Part shown: positions 1-8,176 of the stretch, piece by piece
How the letters are laid out: each line of letters starts with the position of its first letter
Position numbering within the stretch: the stretch's first letter is position 1
Assembly (NCBI GenBank): GCA_902764045.1
Contig: CACWUI010000012.1
Location: forward strand, 1-17,147
Direction of reading: 5' to 3'
From: an uncultured Lachnospiraceae bacterium
Lineage (GTDB): Bacteria; Bacillota; Clostridia; Lachnospirales; Lachnospiraceae
DNA: 17,147 bases
The notes under the pieces: generated by a model
Database searches by the model: none
Told to the model about the DNA's origin: nothing
Seen by the model: only the letters and a program-made list of their open reading frames with translations
Translations under genes and position numbers: made by a program

Positions 1-849
1 AGCTGCTTTCTTCTTTACATCCTCAATTGGACCTACGTTGAAGAATGCTGCCTCCGGATACTCATCCATCTCACCGTCAAGGATAGCCTGGAAACCTCTT
101 ACAGTCTCAGCTACGGGAACGTACTGTCCCGGAACACCTGTGAAGACCTCAGCTACATGGAAGGGCTGTGAAAGGAATCTCTCTACCTTACGTGCACGAT
201 AAACCGTAAGTTTATCCTCGTCTGAAAGTTCCTCCATACCCATGATGGCGATGATATCCTGAAGCTGCTTATACTTCTGAAGTATCTCCTGCACTGCACG
301 CGCAGTCTTGTAATGCTCTTCGCCTACAACATCAGGCTCAAGGATACGTGAGGTTGACTCAAGAGGATCCACCGCAGGATAGATACCCTTCTCGGTGATC
401 GCTCTTGAAAGAACCGTGGTAGCATCCAGGTGAGCGAAAAGTGTAGCGGGAGCAGGATCCGTAAAGTCATCGGCAGGAACGTAAACGGCCTGAACCGATG
501 TGATAGCTCCGTTCTTAGTAGAAGCGATACGCTCCTGAAGCTCACCCATGTCATTAGCCAGGGTAGGCTGGTAACCAACGGCTGAAGGCATACGTCCCAA
601 AAGGGATGACACCTCGGAACCTGCCTGCACGAAACGGAAGATGTTATCGATAAAGAGAAGGACCTCTTTATTTTCAACATCACGGAAATACTCAGCCATT
701 GTAAGACCTGTCTCCGCAACTCGCATACGCGCTCCGGGGGGCTCGTTCATCTGTCCGAACACAAGTGCCGTCTTGGAAATAACTCCCGACTCCGTCATCT
801 CGAGCCAAAGGTCATTACCCTCTCTTGAACGCTCTCCAACACCGGTGAA
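1..849 (-). CDS. atpD: ATP synthase F1 subunit beta, C-terminal part (frame separated from its start; runs off left edge)
   Basis: This frame encodes the rest of the catalytic beta subunit after the frame break at 814-887. It begins within the GVGERSREGN catalytic loop, continues through the beta-specific stretch with FIDNIFRFVQAG (Walker B region) and the SSLLGRMPSAVGYQPTL segment (the DELSEED-type hinge is replaced by EELSDEDKL), and is still open at the first base of the window with residues PIEDVKKKAA. A family member normally ends a few residues later, so the stop and atpC should lie just outside. The residues are in normal order and no other stop is visible, so the gene is intact apart from the 37-bp duplication. 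There is no ribosome binding site for independent translation. The protein would work in F1 as the ATP-making subunit with alpha. Confidence 0.9.
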
Positions 850-887
850 TATTACCCTCTCTTGAACGCTCTCCAACACCGGTGAAT
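814..887. repeat. Perfect 37-bp tandem duplication inside atpD
   Basis: Bases 814-850 and 851-887 are identical 37-base units lying head to tail, and the next three bases (888-890) also match the start of the unit. The unit encodes the conserved FTGVGERSREGN loop of the beta subunit. Because 37 is not a multiple of three, the second copy shifts the frame. Deleting one unit restores a continuous beta subunit of normal order. Confidence 0.97.
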
Positions 888-1426
888 ATTGAATAACCGC
901 CACTCTCGTTAGCGATATTGTTTATAAGTTCCTGGATAAGCACGGTCTTACCAACACCGGCTCCTCCGAACAGACCGATCTTACCACCCTTAGCATAGGG
1001 AGCAAGAAGGTCGATAACCTTGATTCCGGTCTCAAACATCTCCTGCACGGGACTCTGGTCGGCGAATGTGGGCGGATCCCTGTGGATAACCCAGTGCTCT
1101 TCGCCTTCAAGCGACTCCTTACCATCAAGAGTATTACCGAGTACGTCAAACAAACGCCCCAGAACATTCTTACCGACAGGCACAGAAACGGCCGCACCCG
1201 TATCAACAACGCGCATGTCTCTGGCCAGTCCTTCAGATGCGTTAAGCATGATGCAGCGTACCATATCGTCACCGATATGCTGTGCTACCTCCATAACGCT
1301 TTTTACTCCGTCATGTTCAACATAAAGTGCATTCTTTATGGCAGGAAGTGATTTTTTTGAAAATTTAACATCGACAACAGGACCGGAAACCTGTACGATG
1401 GTTCCAATGTTTATGCTTTCGTCCAT
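815..1426 (-). CDS. atpD: ATP synthase F1 subunit beta, N-terminal part (frame broken by 37-bp tandem duplication)
   Basis: This is the N-terminal part of the beta subunit of F1F0 ATP synthase. The ATG at 1426 (MDESINIGTIVQVSGPVVDV) is preferred over the in-frame ATG at 1447, because the GAGGTG ribosome binding site lies between them and normal beta proteins begin this way. The beta-barrel domain is followed by the nucleotide-binding domain with P-loop GGAGVGKT at residues 154-161. The frame is normal through GVGERSREGN. It then re-reads a duplicated 37-bp unit one base out of phase, adds 11 foreign residues (IHRCWRAFKRG) and stops at 815. As written, the product is about 203 aa instead of about 465 and would lack catalytic function. 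The gene follows atpG with only 21 bases between. Whether the break is biological or an assembly error cannot be told from the sequence. Confidence 0.9.
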   Translation of the reverse strand: MDESINIGTIVQVSGPVVDVKFSKKSLPAIKNALYVEHDGVKSVMEVAQHIGDDMVRCIMLNASEGLARDMRVVDTGAAVSVPVGKNVLGRLFDVLGNTLDGKESLEGEEHWVIHRDPPTFADQSPVQEMFETGIKVIDLLAPYAKGGKIGLFGGAGVGKTVLIQELINNIANESGGYSIFTGVGERSREGNIHRCWRAFKRG

Positions 1427-1447
1427 GTTTTTTCTTTCACACCTCAT

Positions 1448-2419
1448 TTAGCTTTTTTCTTTGTTTTTTTTCAGTGCTCTGGCGCCGGAGGAGATCTCCG
1501 TGATCTGCTGTGTAATAGCTGCCTGACGCACCCGGTTGTACTGTACGGTAAGGACATTTAACATATCCTTTGCATTGTCTGTTGCAGACTTCATGGCCGT
1601 CATTCGGGAATTCTCCTCGCATGCAGTAGCCTGGACCAGTGTACCGTATATATAACCTATAACATAATTACGCACGATCTCTTCAAGGACAACCTGCGGT
1701 GAAGGCTCGATAAGGTATTCGTTGGGATCACCTTCGATATCACCGAGATTACCCGTGTCAGACTTTCTTAAATGTCTGGGGATCTTTGCGTTCTCCATGT
1801 CAATGAAATCCGTTCTCTTCAACGGAAGTAACTGCTGGATCTCAACCGTCGTCTCCATACTGTTGATCATACGGGTATATACAACGTGCAGTTCATCGTA
1901 CTTTCCTTCATAAAAATCTTTTATGAGGTTTTCGGAAACAAGCCTTGCACGCTCCAAAGACGGCTCAGTAGCAGTATAATGAAAATCCTGATTAACGTTG
2001 TAGCCACGTCCTGCAAGTGTATGCAAGCCCAATTCTCCGACCACCATTAATTCATATTCTTCATCAGACATGTCTTTTACCAAATTCTCTATGACTTTGA
2101 AGACATTCTGATTGTATGCTCCGGCCAAACCTCTGTCAGAAGAAAGAACGATATAACCTTTTTTTACGGTTCCTGATTCATTGGTTCCCTCATCCTCTCC
2201 GCCTTCCGTTTCTCCAAAATAGCGGCTGCGGATAGTAGGAAAATTAAATAAAATGGAACTCATAGCCTCCTGTAATCCGTAGAAATAAGGCTCCGTAGCC
2301 TCCAGCTGATGTTTAGCCTTGCGCATCTTGATTGTAGAAATCATATACATGGCTTTAGTGATCTTCATGGTGTCACGTATACCACGCATACTGCTTTTTA
2401 TCTCTTTTGCACTAGGCAT
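1448..2419 (-). CDS. atpG: ATP synthase F1 subunit gamma
   Basis: Gamma is the central rotor stalk of F1: its N- and C-terminal helices form a coiled coil inside the alpha3beta3 ring and couple c-ring rotation to catalysis. The N-terminus (MPSAKEIKSSMRGIRDTMKI, followed by TKAMYMIS) and the C-terminal helix (MTAMKSATDNAKDMLNVLTV, then YNRVRQAAITQQITEI) are hallmark gamma sequences, and the central SSDRGLAGAYNQNV strand is also typical. At 323 aa it is longer than the usual 285-295. The extra length is an acidic insertion around residues 69-87 (GETEGGEDEGTNESG) and another around 215-240 (before the EPSPQVVLEEI segment), both probably surface loops. The ATG at 2419 follows a strong AGAGGAGG site, preceded by a small hairpin. 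The stop lies 21 bases before the atpD start, which supports co-transcription. Confidence 0.97.
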   Translation of the reverse strand: MPSAKEIKSSMRGIRDTMKITKAMYMISTIKMRKAKHQLEATEPYFYGLQEAMSSILFNFPTIRSRYFGETEGGEDEGTNESGTVKKGYIVLSSDRGLAGAYNQNVFKVIENLVKDMSDEEYELMVVGELGLHTLAGRGYNVNQDFHYTATEPSLERARLVSENLIKDFYEGKYDELHVVYTRMINSMETTVEIQQLLPLKRTDFIDMENAKIPRHLRKSDTGNLGDIEGDPNEYLIEPSPQVVLEEIVRNYVIGYIYGTLVQATACEENSRMTAMKSATDNAKDMLNVLTVQYNRVRQAAITQQITEISSGARALKKNKEKS

Positions 2420-2432
2420 TATTACCTCCTCT

Positions 2433-2448
2433 GCCGCTTATCAGCGGC
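2433..2448 (-). promoter_or_regulatory. Small hairpin just upstream of the atpG ribosome binding site
   Basis: In the 47-base gap between atpA and atpG the transcript reads GCCGCT-GATA-AGCGGC, a perfect 6-bp GC-rich stem with a four-base loop, ending only two bases before the AGAGGAGG site of atpG. It has no T tract, so it is not a terminator. It may act as an mRNA processing or stability element, or modulate atpG translation to set stoichiometry. The function is inference. Confidence 0.5.
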
Positions 2449-2466
2449 CAAGTTCGTTATATAAAA

Positions 2467-4320
2467 TCAGCCTTCACTTTTTTCTTCTTCGGTCTCAGCT
2501 GCAGTCTCAGCTTCAGCCTCAGCTTTTTTCTCATCAACTGCCTTTGCAGCTTCATAATCTTTTCTCTGCTCCCTGAACTCTTCAGTAGCCTTGATGATAT
2601 CATCCTTTAAGGTATCTTCAAGTTTCTTGCTGGAGTTGAGTTCATTAACGATCTCGGGATGCACTCTGTGAATGAAATCCAATAACTCACCCTGATAAGG
2701 CTTTACTTCCTCAACAGGCATATCGGAAAATGTCCTGTTGGTAGCTGCCACAAGGGTAATAACCTGGTCAGCCATGGTAATGGGATGACCTAAGGGCTGC
2801 TTAAGAAGCTCCATAAGTGAACGACCGTAATTCAGCTGTGCCTTTGTCTTGTCGTCCAGCTCGGATGAGAACTGGGTAAATACTTCCATCTCTCGGTACT
2901 GCGCCAGATCCACACGGAGTGAACCTGAAGCCTTCTTGGTAGCCTTGGTCTGAGCGGCACCACCAACTCGGGATACCGAAAGACCGACGTTTACCGCAGG
3001 TCTCTGACCCGAGAAGAAGAGTTCACTCTCAAGGAATATCTGTCCGTCGGTAATAGAGATAACGTTGGTAGGGATATACGCGGAAACGTCACCCGCCTGT
3101 GTCTCTATTACGGGAAGAGCTGTTATCGATCCTCCGCCGGCTTCATCTGAAAGACGCGCCGAACGTTCAAGAAGTCTTGAGTGCAGATAGAATACGTCTC
3201 CGGGATAAGCCTCTCGACCGGGAGAACGTCCCAAAAGAAGGGATATAGCTCTGTATGCCACAGCGTGCTTTGAAAGATCATCATAGATAATGAGTACATC
3301 TTTTCCACTATACATAAAATGCTCGGCGAGAGCTGTTGCACTATAAGGTATGATATACTGCAAAGCCGCAGGCTCGGAAGCAGTAGCTGAAAAGATTACG
3401 GTGTAATCCATAGCTCCCTGCTGCTTAAGCATATTGGCAATCTTTGCAATGGTTGATGCTTTCTGACCTATACCTACATAGATACAGATAACATCATTGT
3501 CTTTCTGATTAAGGATGGTGTCAGTGGCGATGGATGTCTTACCTGTCTGACGGTCTCCAATAATCAACTCTCTCTGTCCTCTGGCAATAGGGAACATCGC
3601 ATCAATCGAAAGGATACCTGTCTGCATAGGTACGGAAACCGGCTGTCTTGCAACGATGGAAGGCGCATTAAACTCAATAGGACGGAATCCCTCACTGGGG
3701 ATCTCTCCTAATCCGTCAATAGGCTCTCCAAGCGCATTTACAACTCTTCCGCAGAACTGGTCTCCCACCGGTATACTTGCCATCTTGCCCGTACGAACAA
3801 CACGGCTTCCTTCATGAAGCTCTGCTTCACTGTCAAAAAGGATTACACCGATATCTTCTCTTCTGATATCGAGGACCATTCCCTTAACGTTGTTATCAAA
3901 AACAACAATCTCTCCATAGAAAGCATGGTTAATACCAACTACATTTGCAGTAGCATCGGCAACGCTTGTAACGACACCGACTTCTTTGCTCTCGACGCGT
4001 AATTCGAATTCGTTTATTTCTGACTTAAGGATGGAGATGAGATCATCCTGATTTATATCCGTATTAGATACAGCGCTCTGAACTTTCTCTTTGAGCTGTT
4101 CTATACGACCTCTTTCACTCCAGTCATACTCATGATTACCTGCACGAATGACAAAACCGCTTCCTATAGATGGATCTTCTACACATTCAATTTCAATATT
4201 TTCATTATTGTATTTAGTAGCAAGAAACTTACGAATGCCCTCCAACTGTGCATCAGTCGGCGGTGTGACATACGTAAGAATAGCTTTATTAATGCCACCT
4301 ACTTTGTCATCCTGTCTCAC
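2467..4320 (-). CDS. atpA: ATP synthase F1 subunit alpha fused to an N-terminal AtpH (delta) C-terminal domain
   Basis: This 617-aa protein (alpha is usually about 500-510 aa) has two parts. Residues about 12-80 match the C-terminal domain of the delta subunit: a helix-strand run from AILTYVTPPTDAQLEGIRKF to EIECVEDPS, then the delta signature VIRAG-x4-D-x-S-x-RGRIEQL at 57-76. From about residue 90 a complete alpha subunit begins with its own N-terminal helix (DLISILKSEI), then EVGVVTSVADATANVVG, the P-loop GDRQTGKT at 255-262, the SLLLGRSPGREAYPGDVFYL segment, and VGLSVSRVGGAAQ. The C-terminus adds an Ala/Glu/Lys-rich tail of about 30 residues. The start is a GTG at 4320 overlapping the atpF stop (GTGA), so translation is coupled. 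No separate atpH lies between atpF and atpA. In the complex, alpha forms the non-catalytic nucleotide sites, and the delta-like domain would be expected to bind subunit b of the peripheral stalk. Confidence 0.96.
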   Translation of the reverse strand: MRQDDKVGGINKAILTYVTPPTDAQLEGIRKFLATKYNNENIEIECVEDPSIGSGFVIRAGNHEYDWSERGRIEQLKEKVQSAVSNTDINQDDLISILKSEINEFELRVESKEVGVVTSVADATANVVGINHAFYGEIVVFDNNVKGMVLDIRREDIGVILFDSEAELHEGSRVVRTGKMASIPVGDQFCGRVVNALGEPIDGLGEIPSEGFRPIEFNAPSIVARQPVSVPMQTGILSIDAMFPIARGQRELIIGDRQTGKTSIATDTILNQKDNDVICIYVGIGQKASTIAKIANMLKQQGAMDYTVIFSATASEPAALQYIIPYSATALAEHFMYSGKDVLIIYDDLSKHAVAYRAISLLLGRSPGREAYPGDVFYLHSRLLERSARLSDEAGGGSITALPVIETQAGDVSAYIPTNVISITDGQIFLESELFFSGQRPAVNVGLSVSRVGGAAQTKATKKASGSLRVDLAQYREMEVFTQFSSELDDKTKAQLNYGRSLMELLKQPLGHPITMADQVITLVAATNRTFSDMPVEEVKPYQGELLDFIHRVHPEIVNELNSSKKLEDTLKDDIIKATEEFREQRKDYEAAKAVDEKKAEAEAETAAETEEEKSEG

Positions 4321-4802
4321 TCTTTATCACCTGCTTTATTTAAGAAATCATCATAAAGTGCTCCGTCAACTTTAGCGCCTTTCTGTCCTCCAACAGCTTT
4401 CGTAGCTGCTTCCATGACCATGTCGGCAACTTCCTGCTCAGCTCTGCGAAGGATCTGATCCTTCTGTGCCTCAGCAGTATTCTGTGCAGAAGCTTTGATG
4501 TTTTCTGCTTCAGAACTGGCTGCTTCCTTGATCTGACGAGCTTCCTCGTCCGCCTGAGCGCGAGCTTCTCTCATAACCTCTTCTCTTTCAGTTCCGATTG
4601 AAGCAACTTTCTGCTGATATTCTTCATTAAGAGCATCTGCTTCTTTCTGCTTGAGCGCCGCTTCCTCGAACTCCTTGTCAATAGCAGTAGCTCTTTTTGC
4701 AAACTTTGCTTCCATCTTTTTGAACATGAACTTACTGAGGACGATATAAATAATAATTACGTTTATTACCGTAAAAATTATATTGATATTTACTTTAAGC
4801 AT
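4317..4802 (-). CDS. atpF: ATP synthase F0 subunit b
   Basis: Subunit b forms the peripheral stalk that holds F1 still against the rotating c-ring. The 161-aa product has one N-terminal membrane helix (residues about 5-28, INIIFTVINVIIIYIVLSKF), then a long charged, Ala/Glu/Lys/Arg-rich helix without prolines to near residue 150, predicted to be a right-handed coiled coil. This is the normal length for b, so none of the missing delta sequence has been added to it. The ATG at 4802 follows an AAAGGCGG site. The stop overlaps the GTG of atpA by four bases. Confidence 0.95.
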   Translation of the reverse strand: MLKVNINIIFTVINVIIIYIVLSKFMFKKMEAKFAKRATAIDKEFEEAALKQKEADALNEEYQQKVASIGTEREEVMREARAQADEEARQIKEAASSEAENIKASAQNTAEAQKDQILRRAEQEVADMVMEAATKAVGGQKGAKVDGALYDDFLNKAGDKE

Positions 4803-4856
4803 TTTTAAAACCGCCTTTCAAAATGTTCAATAAATTATAATTACTCCCCAACCCTA

Positions 4857-5078
4857 TTACTTCAACATAACGATGATGAGGAGGGCAACAACGAATCCGT
4901 AGATAGCGGTCGCCTCTGCAAGAGCACTACCAAGGATAAGAGTTGATCTGATGTTACCTGCTGCCTCAGGCTGTCTTGCAACGGCCTCTGTTGCCTTACC
5001 TGTCGCACTACCGATTGAAATACCGGCTGCGAAACCTGTCATAACCGCCATACCTGCTCCAATTGCTAATCCACCCAT
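4857..5078 (-). CDS. atpE: ATP synthase F0 subunit c (proton-type ion site)
   Basis: This 73-aa proteolipid has two membrane helices joined by the conserved polar loop ARQPEA (residues 34-39). The ion-carrying carboxylate is Glu55 in ALAEATAIYG. Aligned with the Na+-binding c subunit of Ilyobacter tartaricus (Q32, V63, E65, S66, Y70), the equivalents here are Ile22, Leu53, Glu55, Ala56 and Tyr60. The Gln and Ser ligands of Na+ are therefore missing, which suggests H+ coupling. The ATG at 5078 follows AAGGAG eleven bases upstream. The first helix begins almost at the start Met. It lies between atpB and atpF, as usual. Confidence 0.96.
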   Translation of the reverse strand: MGGLAIGAGMAVMTGFAAGISIGSATGKATEAVARQPEAAGNIRSTLILGSALAEATAIYGFVVALLIIVMLK

Positions 5079-5168
5079 AATTAATAATCTCCTTTTCTTT
5101 TCAATAGATTAAACTAATTTAAAACTAAAAATCAAAATGTTAACAGTTACAAATTTTAATGCTCAGCT

Positions 5169-5918
5169 TTATTCCACTGCCTCTGAGATAAACAACGAGG
5201 AAAGGAACGTAAACACATATGCCTGCAATAGTCCGTCAAAGATATCGAAGTACAAACTTACGAATCCCGGAAGAACAACGGGAATAATGTGCTCAATAAG
5301 TTTCATAATAACGAATGCTCCGAGAACGTTACCGAAAAGTCGCATACACAATGACAAAGGTCTTGTGAACAACTCGAGAACGTTCATAGGATTGGACTTA
5401 AAGCCTTTCAACCAGCCTCCGACACCGTGCGCTCTGATGGAAGCTATCTGTACGATAACTATGGTCATCATAGCCAACGCCGCCGTGACGTTCAGATCCT
5501 TTGTAGGTGGCTTAAATCCGAAAATACCGAATATGTTGCACAGTCCGATAAAGAAAAGAACTGAGCACATATAAGGCGCGTAGCCCATAGCCTCATGTCC
5601 GAGCATGTTTTTAACCATACCGTAGAACATGGTGAACCAGCCTTCAGCTGAAGTCTGCTTTGCAGAAAGCTTTCTTATCCTGAAGCCTGATGTTAAAATG
5701 ATTGTGAGTACAATCAAGCACCCCATTACAATCCATGCCGTAACAGTAGATTCGGCGAAGAATATATTACCTGATTCGCCTCCCCCACCGTCAAGAGTGA
5801 TGGAAGGAATAGGGTTCTTAACAGGTATTTCAAATACGTTTTCAACTTGAAGTTCTTCCTGAAGGAATTCTCCCATTGTACTCATTTGATTCTGTAAATA
5901 ACCCAATTCAACACTCAT
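5169..5918 (-). CDS. atpB: ATP synthase F0 subunit a
   Basis: Subunit a provides the half-channels that carry ions to and from the c-ring. The protein is about 249 aa and has at least five hydrophobic segments. The essential arginine is Arg193 in SLCMRLFGNVLGA, and the C-terminus ends FLSSLFISEAVE, typical of the family. A periplasm-facing Gly-rich stretch (DGGGGESG) precedes the first helix. The start is uncertain. The ATG at 5918 directly abuts an AAGGAG site (no spacer), while an in-frame TTG lies upstream at 5957 and other in-frame Met codons lie downstream at about residues 12 and 15. It is the first atp gene, and no atpI or atpZ is seen upstream. Confidence 0.94.
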   Translation of the reverse strand: MSVELGYLQNQMSTMGEFLQEELQVENVFEIPVKNPIPSITLDGGGGESGNIFFAESTVTAWIVMGCLIVLTIILTSGFRIRKLSAKQTSAEGWFTMFYGMVKNMLGHEAMGYAPYMCSVLFFIGLCNIFGIFGFKPPTKDLNVTAALAMMTIVIVQIASIRAHGVGGWLKGFKSNPMNVLELFTRPLSLCMRLFGNVLGAFVIMKLIEHIIPVVLPGFVSLYFDIFDGLLQAYVFTFLSSLFISEAVE

Positions 5919-5966
5919 CTCCTTCTTTAAGTTTAATAGATATATCGCGCCGAGCAATACACGTTA

Positions 5967-5995
5967 AATATACACGAATAAAGCCTTAATTGCAA
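5967..5995 (-). promoter_or_regulatory. Probable sigma-A promoter of the atp operon
   Basis: On the minus strand TTGCAA (5990-5995) and TATATT (5967-5972) are separated by exactly 17 bases, close to the TTGACA-17-TATAAT consensus. They sit in the AT-rich gap between sbcC and atpB and would place the transcript start about 40 bases before the atpB ATG at 5918. The rest of the gap (about 5996-6106) is AT-rich and holds no gene. Confidence 0.6.
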
Positions 5996-6106
5996 GGAAA
6001 TTTTATAATTTGTTAATTTTTGTTTAATCCCCTATTAATCTTTAATTTATCTATTTTTTTCTCTTAAAAGTTAAAAAAAGAAAATGAATGTTTATACATT
6101 TTTATT

Positions 6107-8173
6107 TTATTCTGTAACAACGGAAACATGGCTTGTTCCGTATGAGTTTTTCTCCGCGATTATTTTATTTTTTATCATTGTTTTAAGCTCTGAAACGTGG
6201 GAAATGATGCCTATCAGACGGTTCCCCGCAGACAGTCTCTGCAGCACCTGTATCGCCTGGTCAAGAGATTCCTTGTCAAGGGACCCGAAGCCTTCGTCCA
6301 CAAAAAGGGTATCTATGCTTACTCCTCCGGATGCCGCCTGCACTTCCTCGGAAAGACCCAGGGCAAGGGACAGGGAAGCCTCAAAAAGCTCTCCGCCGGA
6401 GAGCATCTTTACCTTTCTGGTGGTGGCGTTGTAATTGTCGATAACCTTAAGATCAAGCCCCACCCTGGCTTTACCGCCCGTTTCTTCGGATCTTTCAAGC
6501 TGGAACCGGTCTCCAGTCATCTCGCTCAAGTGTGCATTTGCCCTGACGATGATGTTGTCGAATGACTCCTGCTGGGCAAAGGTTTCGAAATTTAAGTTGG
6601 AACCCGTGTTGTTTCCGGCAGCGGTATTATAAAGGTCGCTTATAAATATGTAACGTTTTTCTGCTTCATCCATCAGCTTTTCAGCCTCTTTCAGTCTCTC
6701 CAGATTTTCCGCGTTGGAGGAAATGCGGGTAAGAAGGATGTCTCTTGTTTTATTTAAATCTTTCAGCGAAGACCTTAAAGCCCTTTCCTCCCCGTCCAGT
6801 CTTTCCTTTTCCTCCTCAAACGGTCTGCCTGTGCTTTCTATATCGGAAAGAAGTCTTTCTTTCATTTCTTCGGGATCACTGTCATCAGATCCGGAAAAGT
6901 CCGTGTTTATCAGACCGCTTTTTACGGCGTCTTTGATCCTTTTTTCAAATGCATTTTTTTGCTCACGGAAAACGCCTTCCTGCTTAGCACGAAGTCCCGC
7001 CTTTTTTTCAGCATCTTCACCTGACTTCTTAAGAGCCTTACGCAGCCTTTCCACCTCCGCCTGGGACGGGGCATCCTCCACTGCAGGCGCAGGGTTCGGA
7101 TGACTGGTGGAACCGCACACGGGGCAGGGCTTACCATCCTTTAGATCAGCCGCAAGTATCCCTGCTGAGGAATCAAAAAATAAAAGCTGCTTAGCCTTAT
7201 ACTCCGAACCCAGATCCTCATAGTCACGTCGGGCCGACATATAGGCCGCATCCGCTTTTTCCAGTTTTTCCTTTGTTACGCTGATAGACTGAAGCCCTTC
7301 TTTTAATTCCCTTAAAGCCTTTACTGCCTTTTCCTTTTCTCCCGTCACTCTGGCTCTTCCCGCGGCAAGTTTTTCCAGGAGTTTATTTGTCTCTTCCGTT
7401 TTTTGGTCCGTCTCTTTTTTAAGGTTTTTATCGGACGCGATTATCTTCTTTACGGTTTCTTCGGTATTCTCATCGGAGTCTGTCTCTTCAAAGTCCTCCC
7501 CGGGGTATTTAAAACTGCCTTTTATTTCCTCAATGCTCTCTTTTATTTTTTTATACGCTGCCAGAGCCTCATCATTTTCTGCCTTCAGTCTGTCAATGAT
7601 ATCTCTGTAATCCTCCGTATGAAAGATCTTGCGCAGTATCTCGGTCTTTTCGGTAGTGTTTTCAAGCAGCAGCTTATAAAAACTTCCCTGGGCGATCATG
7701 GCCACCTGCAGAAACTGTTTGCAGTCAAGTCCTATCAGCTCACGCACCTTTTCATCCGTTTTTGCAACGCCTGTTATCTCTGCGCCGTCAGGTCCGGTAA
7801 ACGAAGCCGCGGCAGGCCTCTTTGTCATTTTCAGGCTTCCGTCATCATTTGTCTTTTTTCCCCGGGTCACGGGTTTTAAGACCTCGGGCTCTCTTCTTAC
7901 ACGGTACACTTCCCCCCTGTAATCAAAGGTCAGATCAACAAAGGTTTGAACAGAATCATCCGCGAACTTGCAATGCACATCTGACGGCTGGCGGAGCTGC
8001 CCGCTCACCTGACCGTAAAGCGCATAAACGATAGCATCAAAAACAGAGGTCTTACCTGATCCCGTGTCCCCTGTTATAAGATAAAGCCCGCTTTCGCCAA
8101 AGCCCTCAAAATCTATTTCCTGCGTTTCGGCATATGAACCGAAGGCCGAAATTGTAAGCTTTAAAGGTCGCAA
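6107..8173 (-). CDS. sbcC: SbcC-type SMC-like ATPase of the SbcCD (Rad50/Mre11) DNA-end nuclease, compact form
   Basis: SbcC is the ATPase that, with SbcD, opens hairpins and processes blocked DNA ends. The N-terminal half-domain starts MRPLKLTISAFGSY with Walker A GDTGSGKT at residues 35-42 and Q-loop AQGSFYKLLL. A coiled coil leads to the zinc hook CPVC at Cys350 and Cys353. The second arm leads to the ABC signature LSGGE (591-595) and Walker B TLFVDEGFGSLD (Asp626, Glu627), and then to the switch histidine in IISHVSE. The protein has 688 aa, while most SbcC are about 1000 or more; the missing length is in the coiled-coil arms. The start is TTG at 8173 with AAAGGAG six bases upstream, overlapping the end of sbcD; the gap to the sbcD stop is three bases. 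It is the last gene of the operon. Confidence 0.93.
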   Translation of the reverse strand: MRPLKLTISAFGSYAETQEIDFEGFGESGLYLITGDTGSGKTSVFDAIVYALYGQVSGQLRQPSDVHCKFADDSVQTFVDLTFDYRGEVYRVRREPEVLKPVTRGKKTNDDGSLKMTKRPAAASFTGPDGAEITGVAKTDEKVRELIGLDCKQFLQVAMIAQGSFYKLLLENTTEKTEILRKIFHTEDYRDIIDRLKAENDEALAAYKKIKESIEEIKGSFKYPGEDFEETDSDENTEETVKKIIASDKNLKKETDQKTEETNKLLEKLAAGRARVTGEKEKAVKALRELKEGLQSISVTKEKLEKADAAYMSARRDYEDLGSEYKAKQLLFFDSSAGILAADLKDGKPCPVCGSTSHPNPAPAVEDAPSQAEVERLRKALKKSGEDAEKKAGLRAKQEGVFREQKNAFEKRIKDAVKSGLINTDFSGSDDSDPEEMKERLLSDIESTGRPFEEEKERLDGEERALRSSLKDLNKTRDILLTRISSNAENLERLKEAEKLMDEAEKRYIFISDLYNTAAGNNTGSNLNFETFAQQESFDNIIVRANAHLSEMTGDRFQLERSEETGGKARVGLDLKVIDNYNATTRKVKMLSGGELFEASLSLALGLSEEVQAASGGVSIDTLFVDEGFGSLDKESLDQAIQVLQRLSAGNRLIGIISHVSELKTMIKNKIIAEKNSYGTSHVSVVTE

Positions 8174-8176
8174 CTT

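Noticed and set aside
814..887. Programmed ribosomal frameshift to rescue atpD
   Set aside because: No slippery run is present, and a shift would still leave an extra 12-13 residues inside the catalytic loop; a plain duplication explains the data.
6060..6106. Terminator after sbcC
   Set aside because: AATGT-TTAT-ACATT is only a 5-bp AT stem near a T-rich stretch; too weak to call, although transcription probably fades in this AT-rich gap.
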